From contig CP031740.1 of the NCBI GenBank assembly GCA_022701275.1, forward strand, positions 4,909,001-4,973,000: 64,000 nt of DNA, written 5' to 3'. The stretch comes from Microcoleus vaginatus PCC 9802 (GTDB lineage Bacteria; Cyanobacteriota; Cyanobacteriia; Cyanobacteriales; Microcoleaceae). This document shows, in pieces, positions 17,901 to 25,840 of this stretch. The notes beneath the pieces were generated by a model, which saw only the letters and a list, made by a program, of their open reading frames with translations, did no database searches and was not told the DNA's origin. Every line of letters begins with the position of its first letter. Within the stretch, counting starts at the first letter, position 1. A program made the translations under genes and the position numbers.

Positions 17901-19275
17901 CTTGCAACAGCAAAACCAGATATCTAATTCCTTGCAACAGCGCAATTCACCTCCCACGTCTCCGAATCTTGAGGCTTCCAAGTTGCCCACCAACGTCGGC
18001 GCCGTTATTTTTCCCGTCGAGGAGAGATTTACCAGTGAGTTTGTCGATTACCTAAATTTGCCATCAACAACTGCGATCGCCACCCTAGAAGATGCCCAAA
18101 ATACCCTTCGCGGTGTCCAACAAGCCACAGGCATCAAACCAGCTCTCATTTATATCAGCTTTGTACCCAGGGGTTCTACAGTCGAGCGGCCTTACAGCAG
18201 TTCGTCCATCTTGCGCGTAGAACAGCAAATTCAAGCCTCTGACGAACTGGAAATGATGGTGATCACCCCGGAAGGTGTGCCCGTTCGCCAGCGCATCCCT
18301 GGAACCTCTCGCGCCCAGGTAATGGAAGCTGTTCGGAAATTTCGCGATGAACTGACTAATCCGGTAAAGCGCAACACTAAAAGTTATTTGCCCTTGGCTC
18401 AGCAACTCTACCAGTGGATGCTAGCGCCGCTCGAAGCAGAACTCCAAGCCAAAGGCATTGAGAATTTATCTTTTATCTCCGATAGGGGGTTGCGATCGAT
18501 ACCGATGGGCGCCCTACACGACGGCAAAGGCTTTCTGGTAGAGCGTTACAGTGTTGGCTCGATGCCGAGTCTGAGTTTGACAGATAGCAGCCCCGCCAAT
18601 TTCAAAAATACCCAAGTTCTGGCAATGGGGGCGTCGCAATTTCCAGATATGAGTCCTTTACCTGCGGTGGAAATAGAAGTATCGACAATCACGCCGCAGC
18701 AGTGGCCGGGTAAGTCTTTCTTGAATGAAGCTTTCACCCTGGCCAATTTGAAATCGCAGCGCCAGCAGCAGCCTTTTGGGATGATTCACTTGGCTACTCA
18801 CGCCGAATTTCGATCGGGAGATCCTAGCGAATCCTTTATTCAGTTGTGGGAGACTAAATTGCGTTTGGATCAGTTGCGGCAAATGAATTGGCACAGCCCG
18901 CAAGTTGAAATGTTAGTTTTGAGCGCTTGCAGGACTGCTGTGGGCGATCGAGAAGCCGAGTTGGGCTTTGGCGGGTTAGCCGTGCAAGCAGGGGTGAAAT
19001 CGGCTATGGCGACTCTCTGGTATGTCAGCGACGAGGGCAGTTTGGGATTGATGTCGGAGTTTTACGCGCAGTTAAAAACTGCTCCGATTAAAGCAGAAGC
19101 GCTGCGGCAAGCGCAATTAGCCATGTTGCGCCAAGAGGTGCGAATTGAAGGGGGGATGCTGCACACTTCTGGTGGGAATCTGCCGCTACCTCCGGAATTG
19201 GCAAAGGTGGGGAGTCAGAATTTCTCTCATCCTTATTATTGGTCTGCTTTTAGAATGATTGGCAATCCTTGGTGA
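14992..19275 (+). CDS. Secreted TPS (haemagglutinin N-domain) protein with Pro-Ala stalk and C-terminal CHAT protease domain
   Basis: 1427 residues. A signal peptide (about 1-43, ending AKAEAQ) precedes a two-partner-secretion domain with FDIQGGKLSSDQQNLFHSF, NLFLMNPSGIIFG and NPNIRNILAGI, which should be recognised by an outer-membrane TpsB pore. A short beta-helix-like part continues to about 560. Residues 561-810 are almost only Pro and Ala with some Thr/Glu, and 811-938 are eight 16-residue repeats (VSNLxPAPTITQNPAx). The last 430 residues are a CHAT domain: HLATHAEF carries His1270 and LSACRTA carries Cys1313, the caspase-like dyad at normal spacing. I infer a secreted, surface-held protease or protease-like effector. 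No TpsB gene is in the window. The repeat and CHAT parts share one frame, so this is one protein. Confidence 0.88.
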   Translation: MKTVTNIQKKSKFLSKARISKLTVALQIVLINIYFLQAKAEAQTIVPAADATGTTVTPAAQNGTPGQPSRFDIQGGKLSSDQQNLFHSFKEFGLSENQIANFISNPNIRNILAGIGGGNPSIINGLIQVTGGNSNLFLMNPSGIIFGNSASLNVPASFTATTATAIGFGGSNSFNANGSSTYTSLTGAPNSFTFGADQAGAIISTADLAVKSGQNLTLLGGTVVSTGSLSAPDGQITVASVLGTNLVRVSQRGNLLSLEIEPPSATSSTETAVTASALPIALLPELLTGIGETNATGLSVNASGEVVLTASNRAVAAGDVALKDANARAIDIQAANSIAVSGNLTSSQGGAIALEASGDISTVDIDSQSDTTAGGNITVTSSTGKVETGNLNASSNDKNSNAGDVSIAAPSSSIQTGFIDANSEEKQGGEVTLNARNDIQVTHINTEGRTGGGDIDITAGGNFRATGTFTNDNNCLSQACSISASTTGSANGGDITIRHGGEASNTPFAVGPDYNRVNGTAGSIATGGPKKENVITQGSYFSPGPQIVQPTQINITASSVSPAPTAAPTAAPTAAPTPAPTAAPTPAPTPAPTPAPTPAPTPAPTPAPAPAPAPAPAPAPAPAPAPAPAPAPAPTPAPTPAPAPAPAPAPAPAPAPAPAPAPAPIFAPVPPPAPAPAPTPAPAPTPPQASLPAPAPAPAPAPAPAPEPAPAPAPAPAPEPAPASLPAPAPAPEPAPAPAPAPEPAPAPAPAPEPAPASLPAPAPAPEPAPAPAPAPEPAPAPAPAPEPAPAPAPAPAPEPAPAPAPAPAPVSNLPPAPTITQNPAAVSNLPPAPTITQNPASVSNLTPAPTITQNPASVSNLTPAPTITQNPASVSNLPPAPTITQNPASVSNLTPAPTITQNPASVSNLPPAPTITQNPAAVSNLPPAPTITQNPVVAPAAAPINLAPIPTPEIAPNQPPSTNRLFSASLQQQNQISNSLQQRNSPPTSPNLEASKLPTNVGAVIFPVEERFTSEFVDYLNLPSTTAIATLEDAQNTLRGVQQATGIKPALIYISFVPRGSTVERPYSSSSILRVEQQIQASDELEMMVITPEGVPVRQRIPGTSRAQVMEAVRKFRDELTNPVKRNTKSYLPLAQQLYQWMLAPLEAELQAKGIENLSFISDRGLRSIPMGALHDGKGFLVERYSVGSMPSLSLTDSSPANFKNTQVLAMGASQFPDMSPLPAVEIEVSTITPQQWPGKSFLNEAFTLANLKSQRQQQPFGMIHLATHAEFRSGDPSESFIQLWETKLRLDQLRQMNWHSPQVEMLVLSACRTAVGDREAELGFGGLAVQAGVKSAMATLWYVSDEGSLGLMSEFYAQLKTAPIKAEALRQAQLAMLRQEVRIEGGMLHTSGGNLPLPPELAKVGSQNFSHPYYWSAFRMIGNPW
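16672..17421 (+). repeat. Pro-Ala-coding low-complexity tract
   Basis: About 750 bp of cca-gca type codons encode (PA)n with Thr and Glu variants. Within it, a unit translating to PAPAPAPEPA recurs many times from 17085. Codons vary (gcc, gca, gcg, ccg, cca), so this is not a simple dinucleotide expansion; the protein sequence appears to be maintained. Opposite-strand and shifted frames stay open only because of the composition. Confidence 0.9.
17422..17805 (+). repeat. Eight tandem 48-bp repeats encoding VSNLxPAPTITQNPAx
   Basis: Exactly 8 x 48 bp, in frame, residues 811-938. Units differ mainly at one position (P/T after L) and at the last residue (A/S, final V). At the DNA level units are nearly identical, suggesting recent expansion or homogenisation. 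They sit between the Pro-Ala stalk and the CHAT domain. Confidence 0.95.
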
Positions 19276-19419
19276 GTCGATCGCCCACTCGCACATAAAC
19301 AACCGTCAACCACTCATAATTGCCACAAAAATTCAAAATCCCAAACCCAAAACTGCCCAACCCCAGTACGATCGATCTAGTTAGCAAAAATAAGTAAAAA
19401 CACTACCGGAGTAATTTTT

Positions 19420-20490
19420 ATGGATCTGGTCGTACTCCAGAACTGGCTGGACAACATCTCCTTTGCCGTTTTGTTCTCCACAATGCTCATTTACTGGGTT
19501 GGCGCAGCATTCCCCGGCATTCCCTACCTGGGGGCCCTAGGCACCGCAGGAATGGCCGTCGCCAACCTATCCATCGCCGCTTTACTCGGTTCTCGATGGA
19601 TAGAAGCCGGCTACTTCCCCTTAAGCAATCTCTACGAATCCCTATTTTTCCTAGTTTGGGGAATCACCGCCATCCACCTAGTCGCGGAAAACATGAGTCG
19701 TTCCCGTTTAGTAGGAGTAGCCACATCCCCCGTAGCAATGGCAATATCCGCCTTTGCAGCCCTGACTCTGCCGGCAACCATGCAATCTGCAGAGCCCCTA
19801 GTACCCGCCCTCAAATCAAACTGGCTGATGATGCACGTTAGCGTCATGATGCTCAGTTACTCAACTTTAATGGTAGGAGCGCTACTGGCGATCGCCTTTT
19901 TAATCGTCACCCGCGGCCAAAAAATCGAACTCACCGGTAGTTCCTTCGGCACCAACAGCAACCGCAACACCAACTACCGCCTCCAACGCCCTCAAAACCC
20001 CGAACCTCAAATTGCAGAAACCAGCGCCGACAGCGCATTAGTTTTCAGCGAACCCTCTTTCAACTCCAACAATAATGGTTTGGGCACCACCGCAGTGCTC
20101 GAATTAGCAACCGTTCAAACCCCATCAACCGCCCCAACTCAAACCGCAGAACTTCTCTCGCCCCAGCGATTGAATCTAGCAGAAACTCTTGATAACATTA
20201 GCTATCGCATCATCGGTTTAGGATTCCCCTTACTGACAGTTGGCATTATTGCCGGTGCGGTTTGGGCTAACGAAGCTTGGGGTTCATACTGGAGTTGGGA
20301 CCCGAAAGAAACTTGGGCGCTAATTACTTGGTTGGTATTTGCTGCCTACTTGCACGCCCGCATTACTCGTGGCTGGCAGGGAAGACGCCCAGCAATTTTA
20401 GCAGCCACAGGTTTTGTGGTAGTTTGGATTTGCTATCTAGGCGTTAATCTGTTAGGCAAAGGTTTACATTCCTACGGTTGGTTTTTCTAA
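19420..20490 (+). CDS. ccsA: Cytochrome c biogenesis protein CcsA (System II haem-handling protein; CcsB in some nomenclatures)
   Basis: 356 residues, polytopic. The tryptophan-rich haem-binding WWD motif is [15 protein letters not shown] near residues 287-301, flanked by membrane helices and the conserved ending [16 protein letters not shown]. With its Ccs1/CcsB partner it moves haem to the lumen side and attaches it to apocytochromes such as cytochrome f and c6. Between the N-terminal and C-terminal membrane halves lies a hydrophilic stretch of about 100 residues (roughly 170-265) rich in Asn, Thr and Gln, longer than in plastid CcsA. The partner gene is not in the window. Confidence 0.9.
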   Translation: MDLVVLQNWLDNISFAVLFSTMLIYWVGAAFPGIPYLGALGTAGMAVANLSIAALLGSRWIEAGYFPLSNLYESLFFLVWGITAIHLVAENMSRSRLVGVATSPVAMAISAFAALTLPATMQSAEPLVPALKSNWLMMHVSVMMLSYSTLMVGALLAIAFLIVTRGQKIELTGSSFGTNSNRNTNYRLQRPQNPEPQIAETSADSALVFSEPSFNSNNNGLGTTAVLELATVQTPSTAPTQTAELLSPQRLNLAETLDNISYRIIGLGFPLLTVGIIAGAVWANEAWGSYWSWDPKETWALITWLVFAAYLHARITRGWQGRRPAILAATGFVVVWICYLGVNLLGKGLHSYGWFF

Positions 20491-20605
20491 TTCCTGATCC
20501 ACCAATCAGCTACAGAAGAACAGGATAAGTCAAAGAATCGGGATTAATATCATCTCCGGTTGTAGGGTGGGCAATTCCCACCTTACTCAACCAGCGAGAT
20601 TCTAA

Positions 20606-20745
20606 TAATTAATTCCCTCTTCCTTCTTCCCTTTTTTTACCCGCTCGCGAAGTCGAAGGGCCTTCTTCCTTCTTATAACTTCGGTCTTCCTCACCTCCGT
20701 TACATCCGTTACATCCGTTACAAAATCCGTTGCCGAACTTCCTTC
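20606..20745. repeat. Intergenic repeat cluster (TTCCTTCTTCC and TCCGTTACA units)
   Basis: Pyrimidine-rich ccctcttccttcttccc is followed by three tccgttaca units and aaaatccgttgccgaactt. These two unit types are the ones found inside coding frames in the GT39 gene (838-890) and, as the complement, in the SNF2 gene (43063-43160). Confidence 0.7.
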
Positions 20746-20770
20746 ATTCATTAAAATAAGGACAATTAAT

Positions 20771-21196
20771 ATGGACGAATCGAAAATATTTCCCCAAGAA
20801 AACGATGTTGTGTCTGCCCCTACCAGCGCTTTGATGTATCAATGTACATTCAAAGTCAGCGAATTTATGGCCATTATGCAGTCAAAATTGGTAGACGAAA
20901 AATTATTTTCAGACGGTCTGGATTGCGAGCTATTAAGTGCTGGCAAAGACTGGACTAAAGGAAAACTTAGAATGCGTCTGGAGTTCATTCCGCTCGAACC
21001 TGAAATCAAAGAACAAAAAGCCCTTCCTGCCGCTGCTGAAAGATCAGACACCGTTCAAAACTACGCCGTAGATACCTCAACTCAAACCGATATAGATGAG
21101 CCATTAAATCAATGTGACTCAACACAAATAAGTAATCATTTTCCTATTTCTAGGTATCCAGACCGCGATCCCCAAAGTATAGGAATGTGGAGCTAG
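20771..21196 (+). CDS. KGK domain protein
   Basis: 141 residues. The signature WTKGKLRMRLEFIPLEPE (about residues 72-89) is the KGK-motif domain found in cyanobacteria, usually as short proteins of about 100-150 residues. The N terminus (ALMYQCTFKVSEFMAIMQ) belongs to the same domain; the last 50 residues are polar and unordered. Function is not established. A purine-rich aagga lies a few bases before the ATG. It sits alone between ccsA and tilS on the same strand. Confidence 0.75.
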   Translation: MDESKIFPQENDVVSAPTSALMYQCTFKVSEFMAIMQSKLVDEKLFSDGLDCELLSAGKDWTKGKLRMRLEFIPLEPEIKEQKALPAAAERSDTVQNYAVDTSTQTDIDEPLNQCDSTQISNHFPISRYPDRDPQSIGMWS

Positions 21197-21323
21197 GAAG
21201 GCAAAGACTGAGAGATTGGGAGAGGGGGATGCTTCCCCTTCTTTGCTCAAAATCCATCGGTTAAATCCAGTACACTGCTCGTTGTCTAACTTCCTTATTT
21301 TTGCTTAATGAAAAACTACTCTC

Positions 21324-22469
21324 ATGGCTGAATCTTCCAATTGGATCCACCTGCACGCTCAAGTTCACAGGACGCTGCTTTACCGACAAATATTGCCATC
21401 AAATCAGCGCTTGCTAGTAGCAGTATCCGGCGGACAAGATTCTCTGTGTTTAATTAAATTACTCCTAGATTTGCAGCCAAAATGGGGGTGGAACCTAGCG
21501 ATTGTTCACTGCGATCATCGTTGGCGTTCTGACTCCCAAGCGTCGGCCAATCATGTAGAACAATTAGCTAGAAACTGGGGAATATCCTACTATGTGGAAA
21601 CAGCCTCGGACATCCCCACAACAGAAGCCGCCGCCAGAAAGTGGCGATATCAAGCTTTAACCGAAATTGCGATCGCCCATAACTACCCCTACATTGTTAC
21701 AGGCCACACAGCCAGCGATCGCGCCGAAACACTTCTCTACAACCTGATTCGCGGCAGTGGCGCCGACGGACTTTCTGCCCTCACCTGGAGGCGGCCACTG
21801 CTCGATTTTCGATTGCCGATTTTAGATTTTAGATTGGGGAATGCCGGCGAAAATCCCAACTCCCAAATATCTGCCGATTTGAGATTGGAAAATCAGGCGG
21901 AAAATTCCCAATCGAAAATCCAAAATCTAAAATCTAAAATCTATTTAGTTCGTCCCTTGCTGGAAATAACTCGATTGCAAACAGGTCAATTTTGTCAAGA
22001 GCAAAAATTACCAATTTGGGAAGATTCCACAAATCAAAACTTGCAATATAGTCGCAACCGGATTCGAGCGGAATTATTGCCTTATTTGGAAACTCATTTC
22101 AACCCAAAAGCCCAACAAGCGCTAGCTCAAACAGCCGAACTCCTCCGTGCGGACGTAGAATATCTCGAACTTGCAGCCAGCGACTTGCTACAGCGAGCAA
22201 TGTCTCCAGTTGCAGACAGCCCGCAGGTGAATTTTCAACTTCCCGTCAAGTTAAATCGCCCGATTTTGCGGGAAGCACCCCTGGCCTTGCAGCGACGCGC
22301 AATGCGGCAACTACTGCAACAAATATTGCCCTCAGCACCCAGCTTTGAAAGCGTAGAAAAACTTACCCACTTAATCGTAGCGCCCAACCGATCGCAAACT
22401 GATCCATTTCCTGGAGGAGCGATCGGTCGAGTCGAACACCCTTCGATAATTTTAGATATTAAATTTTAA
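21324..22469 (+). CDS. tilS: tRNA(Ile)-lysidine synthetase
   Basis: 381 residues. The PP-loop motif SGGQDS is near residue 35, and IVHCDHRWRSDS, YIVTGHTASDRAETLLYNLI and LPIWEDSTNQNLQYSRNRIR are the expected TilS segments. It modifies C34 of the AUA-reading tRNA(Ile) to lysidine and is essential. Residues about 160-207, between GSGADGLSALTWRRP and LVRPLLEITR, are an insertion encoded by a dispersed repeat (21801-21942) with inverted ends, kept in frame. The stop codon overlaps that of the convergent hmpF gene in a TTAA shared by both. Confidence 0.92.
   Translation: MAESSNWIHLHAQVHRTLLYRQILPSNQRLLVAVSGGQDSLCLIKLLLDLQPKWGWNLAIVHCDHRWRSDSQASANHVEQLARNWGISYYVETASDIPTTEAAARKWRYQALTEIAIAHNYPYIVTGHTASDRAETLLYNLIRGSGADGLSALTWRRPLLDFRLPILDFRLGNAGENPNSQISADLRLENQAENSQSKIQNLKSKIYLVRPLLEITRLQTGQFCQEQKLPIWEDSTNQNLQYSRNRIRAELLPYLETHFNPKAQQALAQTAELLRADVEYLELAASDLLQRAMSPVADSPQVNFQLPVKLNRPILREAPLALQRRAMRQLLQQILPSAPSFESVEKLTHLIVAPNRSQTDPFPGGAIGRVEHPSIILDIKF
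21801..21942. repeat. MITE-like dispersed repeat inserted in frame in tilS
   Basis: The left end holds gattttagattttagattgg and the right end the inverted ccaaaatctaaaatctaaaa. The insert is about 142 bp and adds about 48 residues (including LDFRLPILDFRLG and QSKIQNLKSKIY) at a surface-loop position in TilS. The same terminal tracts bound an intergenic element at 28314-28450 and appear near 48884 and 51268. Confidence 0.7.
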
Positions 22470-24211
22470 GCTGTTATCAAAGCCGAAAGGACTTGCCGTA
22501 GATCAGAAACTACCCGATCTTGCTCGTCTCCCGTCTGCTGCACCCGATCGAGTTCCCCCGCTACCGCTTCGAGCTTTTGGCGTAGCCCATTCAAATTGTC
22601 CTGCACGGGCTGCAACATTTCTTGATAAACATTCACTCTGCCCCAGAGTTGCGCCACTGCACCTTTCTGGTTGAACAAATTCTGCTCTAACTGCTTGAGT
22701 TCGTAGCGTTTCGCCTCACTTTCCCCATTTTGGCGGTTGACATTTGCCTCAATTTGGGATACGGCTTCCCGCACCTGCTGAATTTCGTTTTCCAGTCTTT
22801 GCAATTCTTGGCTTTGCTGCTGCCGCTGAGTATTGAGCTGTGCCACAATCGGCCCCAAATCAATATCTCCTCGCTCCTGTTTTGGAGCATTAGCAGTACC
22901 CAGTCGCCGCCACAGCACCGCCTGATGCTGCTTTAAAACATCTTCCCGTTCCTGCAACCGGAGGCGCTGTCCCACCAGAGTTTCGTTTAACATCTGATAA
23001 CTTTCGAGTTCATCTGCCATTTCGTTTTCTAAAGCCATGCGATCGTACTCGCTAGCAGCTTGAATTTTCCCTTGCAGTTCCTCGATTGTCTCCCGCTGCA
23101 GAGTCAACTCCTCCTCTTGATCGTTAACAAACCGGAACACCTTTTCCAAATCCTCTTGCAGGTGTTGCACCAGCCCCTGTAACTCATCAACAGGCATCTT
23201 CTCCAAAGCTGACACATCTACTTTTTGCTCCGTACCAGCAGCACCCGAAGCAGATGCGAGCCTGGAAACTTGCTGGTAAAGCTCCTCAACAGCCCGCACC
23301 TGCAAAGACACGGACTGAGCCTGGTCCTGCTTAGCGCTAAGGGTACTTTGCTGCCCTTTAAGCTCCGCCCGAGCTTGCGCCAAAGCTTCTTGAGATTGGT
23401 ACCACTCTTGCCAGCGGTTTTGGAGGCTCTGATTTTGTCGATCGACCTCTTCTTGTTGCTGTTGAGCTATGCTCTGTTTTTGCTCCAACTGCTGCCAGTG
23501 CTGATCCAGAATTGCCTGCTGAGCGCCCACCGCACCAAAAGACTGATTCAGTTGTTCCCGCACCCCTTGGGCCGAAGCAATTGCCCCTCCCAGCTTCTGC
23601 ATCAACTCCTGAATCCTCTGCGTCTGCTGCTCATCAACTACTGCCCCCTGCGGAACCTCAGACTGCTGCTGGGCCACCCGTTGCTGCTCGCCCCGCAACT
23701 GTTCCCAAGCCGTCTCAATTTCCACGCGACTGCGATCGACTTCTTCTCGCAGTCGGTTAGCTTCATCTCGAGTATTTTCAATTTCCGAGCGCTGAGCCTC
23801 CAGCCGCTCCAACTCCTCTTCCATTTGAGCTAACTGCTCTTCGCGGGCTTGCATTTCCATTTCCCGGCGATTGAGTTCCTGACTCGAAAACGTCAGAGAA
23901 GCCTTCCACTGTTCAATTTCCTCTTCCTTATCCTTAAACTTGTCCTGCAATCGCGAGAAATTTTGCAGAATGCTCACCAACTGGCGGGCCGCCTCCTGAA
24001 TCCGCTGCACTTGCTTGTTAGCGCTCAACTCAACCAGCACCAGCGTGCCGTCGTTAAACTTATTAGCTTCCTCAACTGGGATCGCGTCATCGCCTGGTAC
24101 GGCGCTCCAGTTATGTTCGCCCCGCTGACAAGCTAGCAGTTTCAGTTCAGCCTTACCGCCACCGAGACCAAAGCCGCTTCTCTGTTTTTGTACTTCCGCT
24201 AGATACAGCAC
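22466..24211 (-). CDS. hmpF: HmpF-type pilus motility protein, long coiled coil
   Basis: 581 residues. A globular N-terminal part of about 70 residues (MLYLAEVQKQRSGFGLGGGK, then AELKLLACQRGEHNW) precedes about 500 residues of coiled coil rich in Glu, Gln, Arg and Leu. This matches HmpF of filamentous cyanobacteria, a polar protein needed for type IV pilus gliding in hormogonia. In Nostoc punctiforme hmpF lies next to and divergent from hmpA-E, and here the gene is likewise divergent from an hmpA-like gene, though with a 1.6-kb gap. It converges on tilS with a 4-bp overlap of stop codons. Confidence 0.82.
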   Translation of the reverse strand: MLYLAEVQKQRSGFGLGGGKAELKLLACQRGEHNWSAVPGDDAIPVEEANKFNDGTLVLVELSANKQVQRIQEAARQLVSILQNFSRLQDKFKDKEEEIEQWKASLTFSSQELNRREMEMQAREEQLAQMEEELERLEAQRSEIENTRDEANRLREEVDRSRVEIETAWEQLRGEQQRVAQQQSEVPQGAVVDEQQTQRIQELMQKLGGAIASAQGVREQLNQSFGAVGAQQAILDQHWQQLEQKQSIAQQQQEEVDRQNQSLQNRWQEWYQSQEALAQARAELKGQQSTLSAKQDQAQSVSLQVRAVEELYQQVSRLASASGAAGTEQKVDVSALEKMPVDELQGLVQHLQEDLEKVFRFVNDQEEELTLQRETIEELQGKIQAASEYDRMALENEMADELESYQMLNETLVGQRLRLQEREDVLKQHQAVLWRRLGTANAPKQERGDIDLGPIVAQLNTQRQQQSQELQRLENEIQQVREAVSQIEANVNRQNGESEAKRYELKQLEQNLFNQKGAVAQLWGRVNVYQEMLQPVQDNLNGLRQKLEAVAGELDRVQQTGDEQDRVVSDLRQVLSALITA

Positions 24212-25394
24212 ACTAATAGTCCTCTGCTTCGTAAAACCTATCCCAACTTACTTTAAGTTACTTAAAGGCCTAAAAGATAAGTGGTGTTTACTTCCTACGC
24301 TGTTGGGTAGACGGCTAATCCCAACATAAGTAGGCTATCCCCCTTAAGCCAAAGGTTCTTGACTAAACATAACACTGCGTGTGATCTTTAGTCAACTTAC
24401 CTAAAGTAAACAAGTATAGGCAAGTAAGGATAACTTTTTGCCACTTAAGTCTTACTTTTTGGTATCGTTTGCCCAATCGGGGGATAGCATTTTTTTCTAA
24501 CTTTAGCAGCAATCAGGCATAGCAGGTTCTCACGGGAGAACTTCCAGAAAGTACGGCCGTCGCCAGTTGTCTGGAGGAATGAGAGACCAGTACCAATGCC
24601 GCTTGATTAAAGACTAGTAAAACTGCGGAGACTGCCATAGCCCAAACCTGAGAAAGGTCAGTCCTTGAACCTCCCCACGTCTAAAGCCTGGAGATTCTTG
24701 CCCACCTTCAAGACGACAACGGGACATTCAAATATCCCTCTCTTGACTCAAAGAACTTTACTTCTCCCGGAGTGCAGACTTGGTGAGTTCTTCATATTTT
24801 TAAGGTAACGTGACCTATGCTGCAATTATTTGCCCTTTAACTATTCCGAATTAATCGGATTAGTGCGTTGCCGGGGTTGCTCGCCGTCTAGGATATTTCA
24901 ATGGGTTGAAAGTTATTCTTTCTCTGGCGAATCGCTCTGTGCCAATTATACCACTGTGGTTTTAGCAACACAATCGTTTCACGAGACTTAAAAGTCCCTA
25001 CCTACTGGTCGCTAGGTCTAAATCCCCATGTCGTTAGCCCAGGGCTTGCCTCTGGCCTTTCGATTCAAAATTTTGTATTGATTTTACAACGCTTCTTTAG
25101 TTATGGGTGGATCGTGAGAAAAGCCGTTGCAGCCCCCAAGCCTGCGCCCTGCTTCGGCGGACTAGGGATTTGAACCGCGCTGCCTTAGAATAGGGTAATG
25201 ACGCGAGCCTATGACGCTCGCCGCAGGCGAGCAAAAAGGTCGATCGGCACTGAGGGTTTTCCTGACAATTGCCAACCAAGGTTCATTTTGACTGCACCTG
25301 ATTTTAGGGCTGTGGCAAACCCAAAAAAACCTCGATCGCAACTCATCCAACCCAACAGACTAGCCTCAAGTTCCCATCGGACCTTGATCGGCAC
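24212..25394. other. Long intergenic region between divergent hmpF and hmpA, mobile-element debris
   Basis: No gene is supported. Near 24250-24440 are short inverted and direct repeats (acttactttaagttacttaa, gtaaacaagtataggcaagt) that lie in the hmpF leader. Near 24672-24693 ccccacgtctaaagcctgg resembles the terminal hairpin of IS200/IS605 elements, but the stem is imperfect. Near 24524-24541 is a GTTCTC...GAGAAC hairpin. The right end carries the TnpB remnant called separately. Confidence 0.4.
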
Positions 25395-25634
25395 TTGCTG
25401 CTGGTAGCAGCGGTAAAACCAGAAAATCCTCGGTATTTTGAAGTTGACCTACGCCAAGATGTGTTGGATAAACTGACGGCATACTCAGCCAAAAACTTCA
25501 AAACTTTGGCCATCGAAGACTTGAACCAGTCGGGAATGCCAGCGTTGCACACTCGAAGAACCCGTGCAATCGTGCGATGTGGATTCTACGAGTTTAGGCA
25601 ACAGTGGGAATACAAGGTGAAACTCTACACTTAG
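25395..25634 (+). pseudogene. TnpB (IS200/IS605 OrfB) remnant
   Basis: 79 codons. RQDVLDKLTAYSAKNFKTLA followed by IEDLNQSGM is the TnpB region around the second RuvC acidic residue (E of IEDL). It jumps, with an apparent internal deletion, to LHTRRTRAIVRCGFYEFRQQ and WEYKVKLYT, the TnpB segment usually read as EFRRQLEYK. The zinc ribbon and third RuvC acidic residue are absent and a stop follows, so it is inactive. It lies 206 bp upstream of hmpA. Confidence 0.72.
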
Positions 25635-25820
25635 AGAAGGCCGCGAGTTTCGCGGTTTCAGCTTGTGGACTGGTAGCGCGACCGAGGAGCGGCAGCAAGT
25701 ATCGCCCTTTCGTCAATTCCCAATTGTGAGATCGGCATCAGCGCGTAAATTATTGACGGAAACTAAAGTCAATTTTTTCGCCAGCACACAGTCTTTCCGA
25801 GCTCAGACGCCAACGGTTTT

Positions 25821-25828
25821 AAGGAGGA
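25821..25828 (+). promoter_or_regulatory. Strong ribosome-binding site of hmpA
   Basis: aaggagga is centred about 16 bp before ATG 25841. The spacing is somewhat long, but this is a much stronger Shine-Dalgarno than elsewhere in the window and supports this start. Confidence 0.5.
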
Positions 25829-25840
25829 CACTTTAGCTGC

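Noticed and set aside
24661-24710. IS200/IS605-type end hairpin around ccccacgtctaaagcctgg
   Set aside because: Suggestive given the nearby TnpB remnant, but the stem has mismatches and no paired end was found, so it is mentioned only within the gap entry.
25130-25190. tRNA-like sequence (complement contains ggttcaaatccctagtcc)
   Set aside because: The flanking bases do not form a T-stem or acceptor stem, and no anticodon arm can be drawn.
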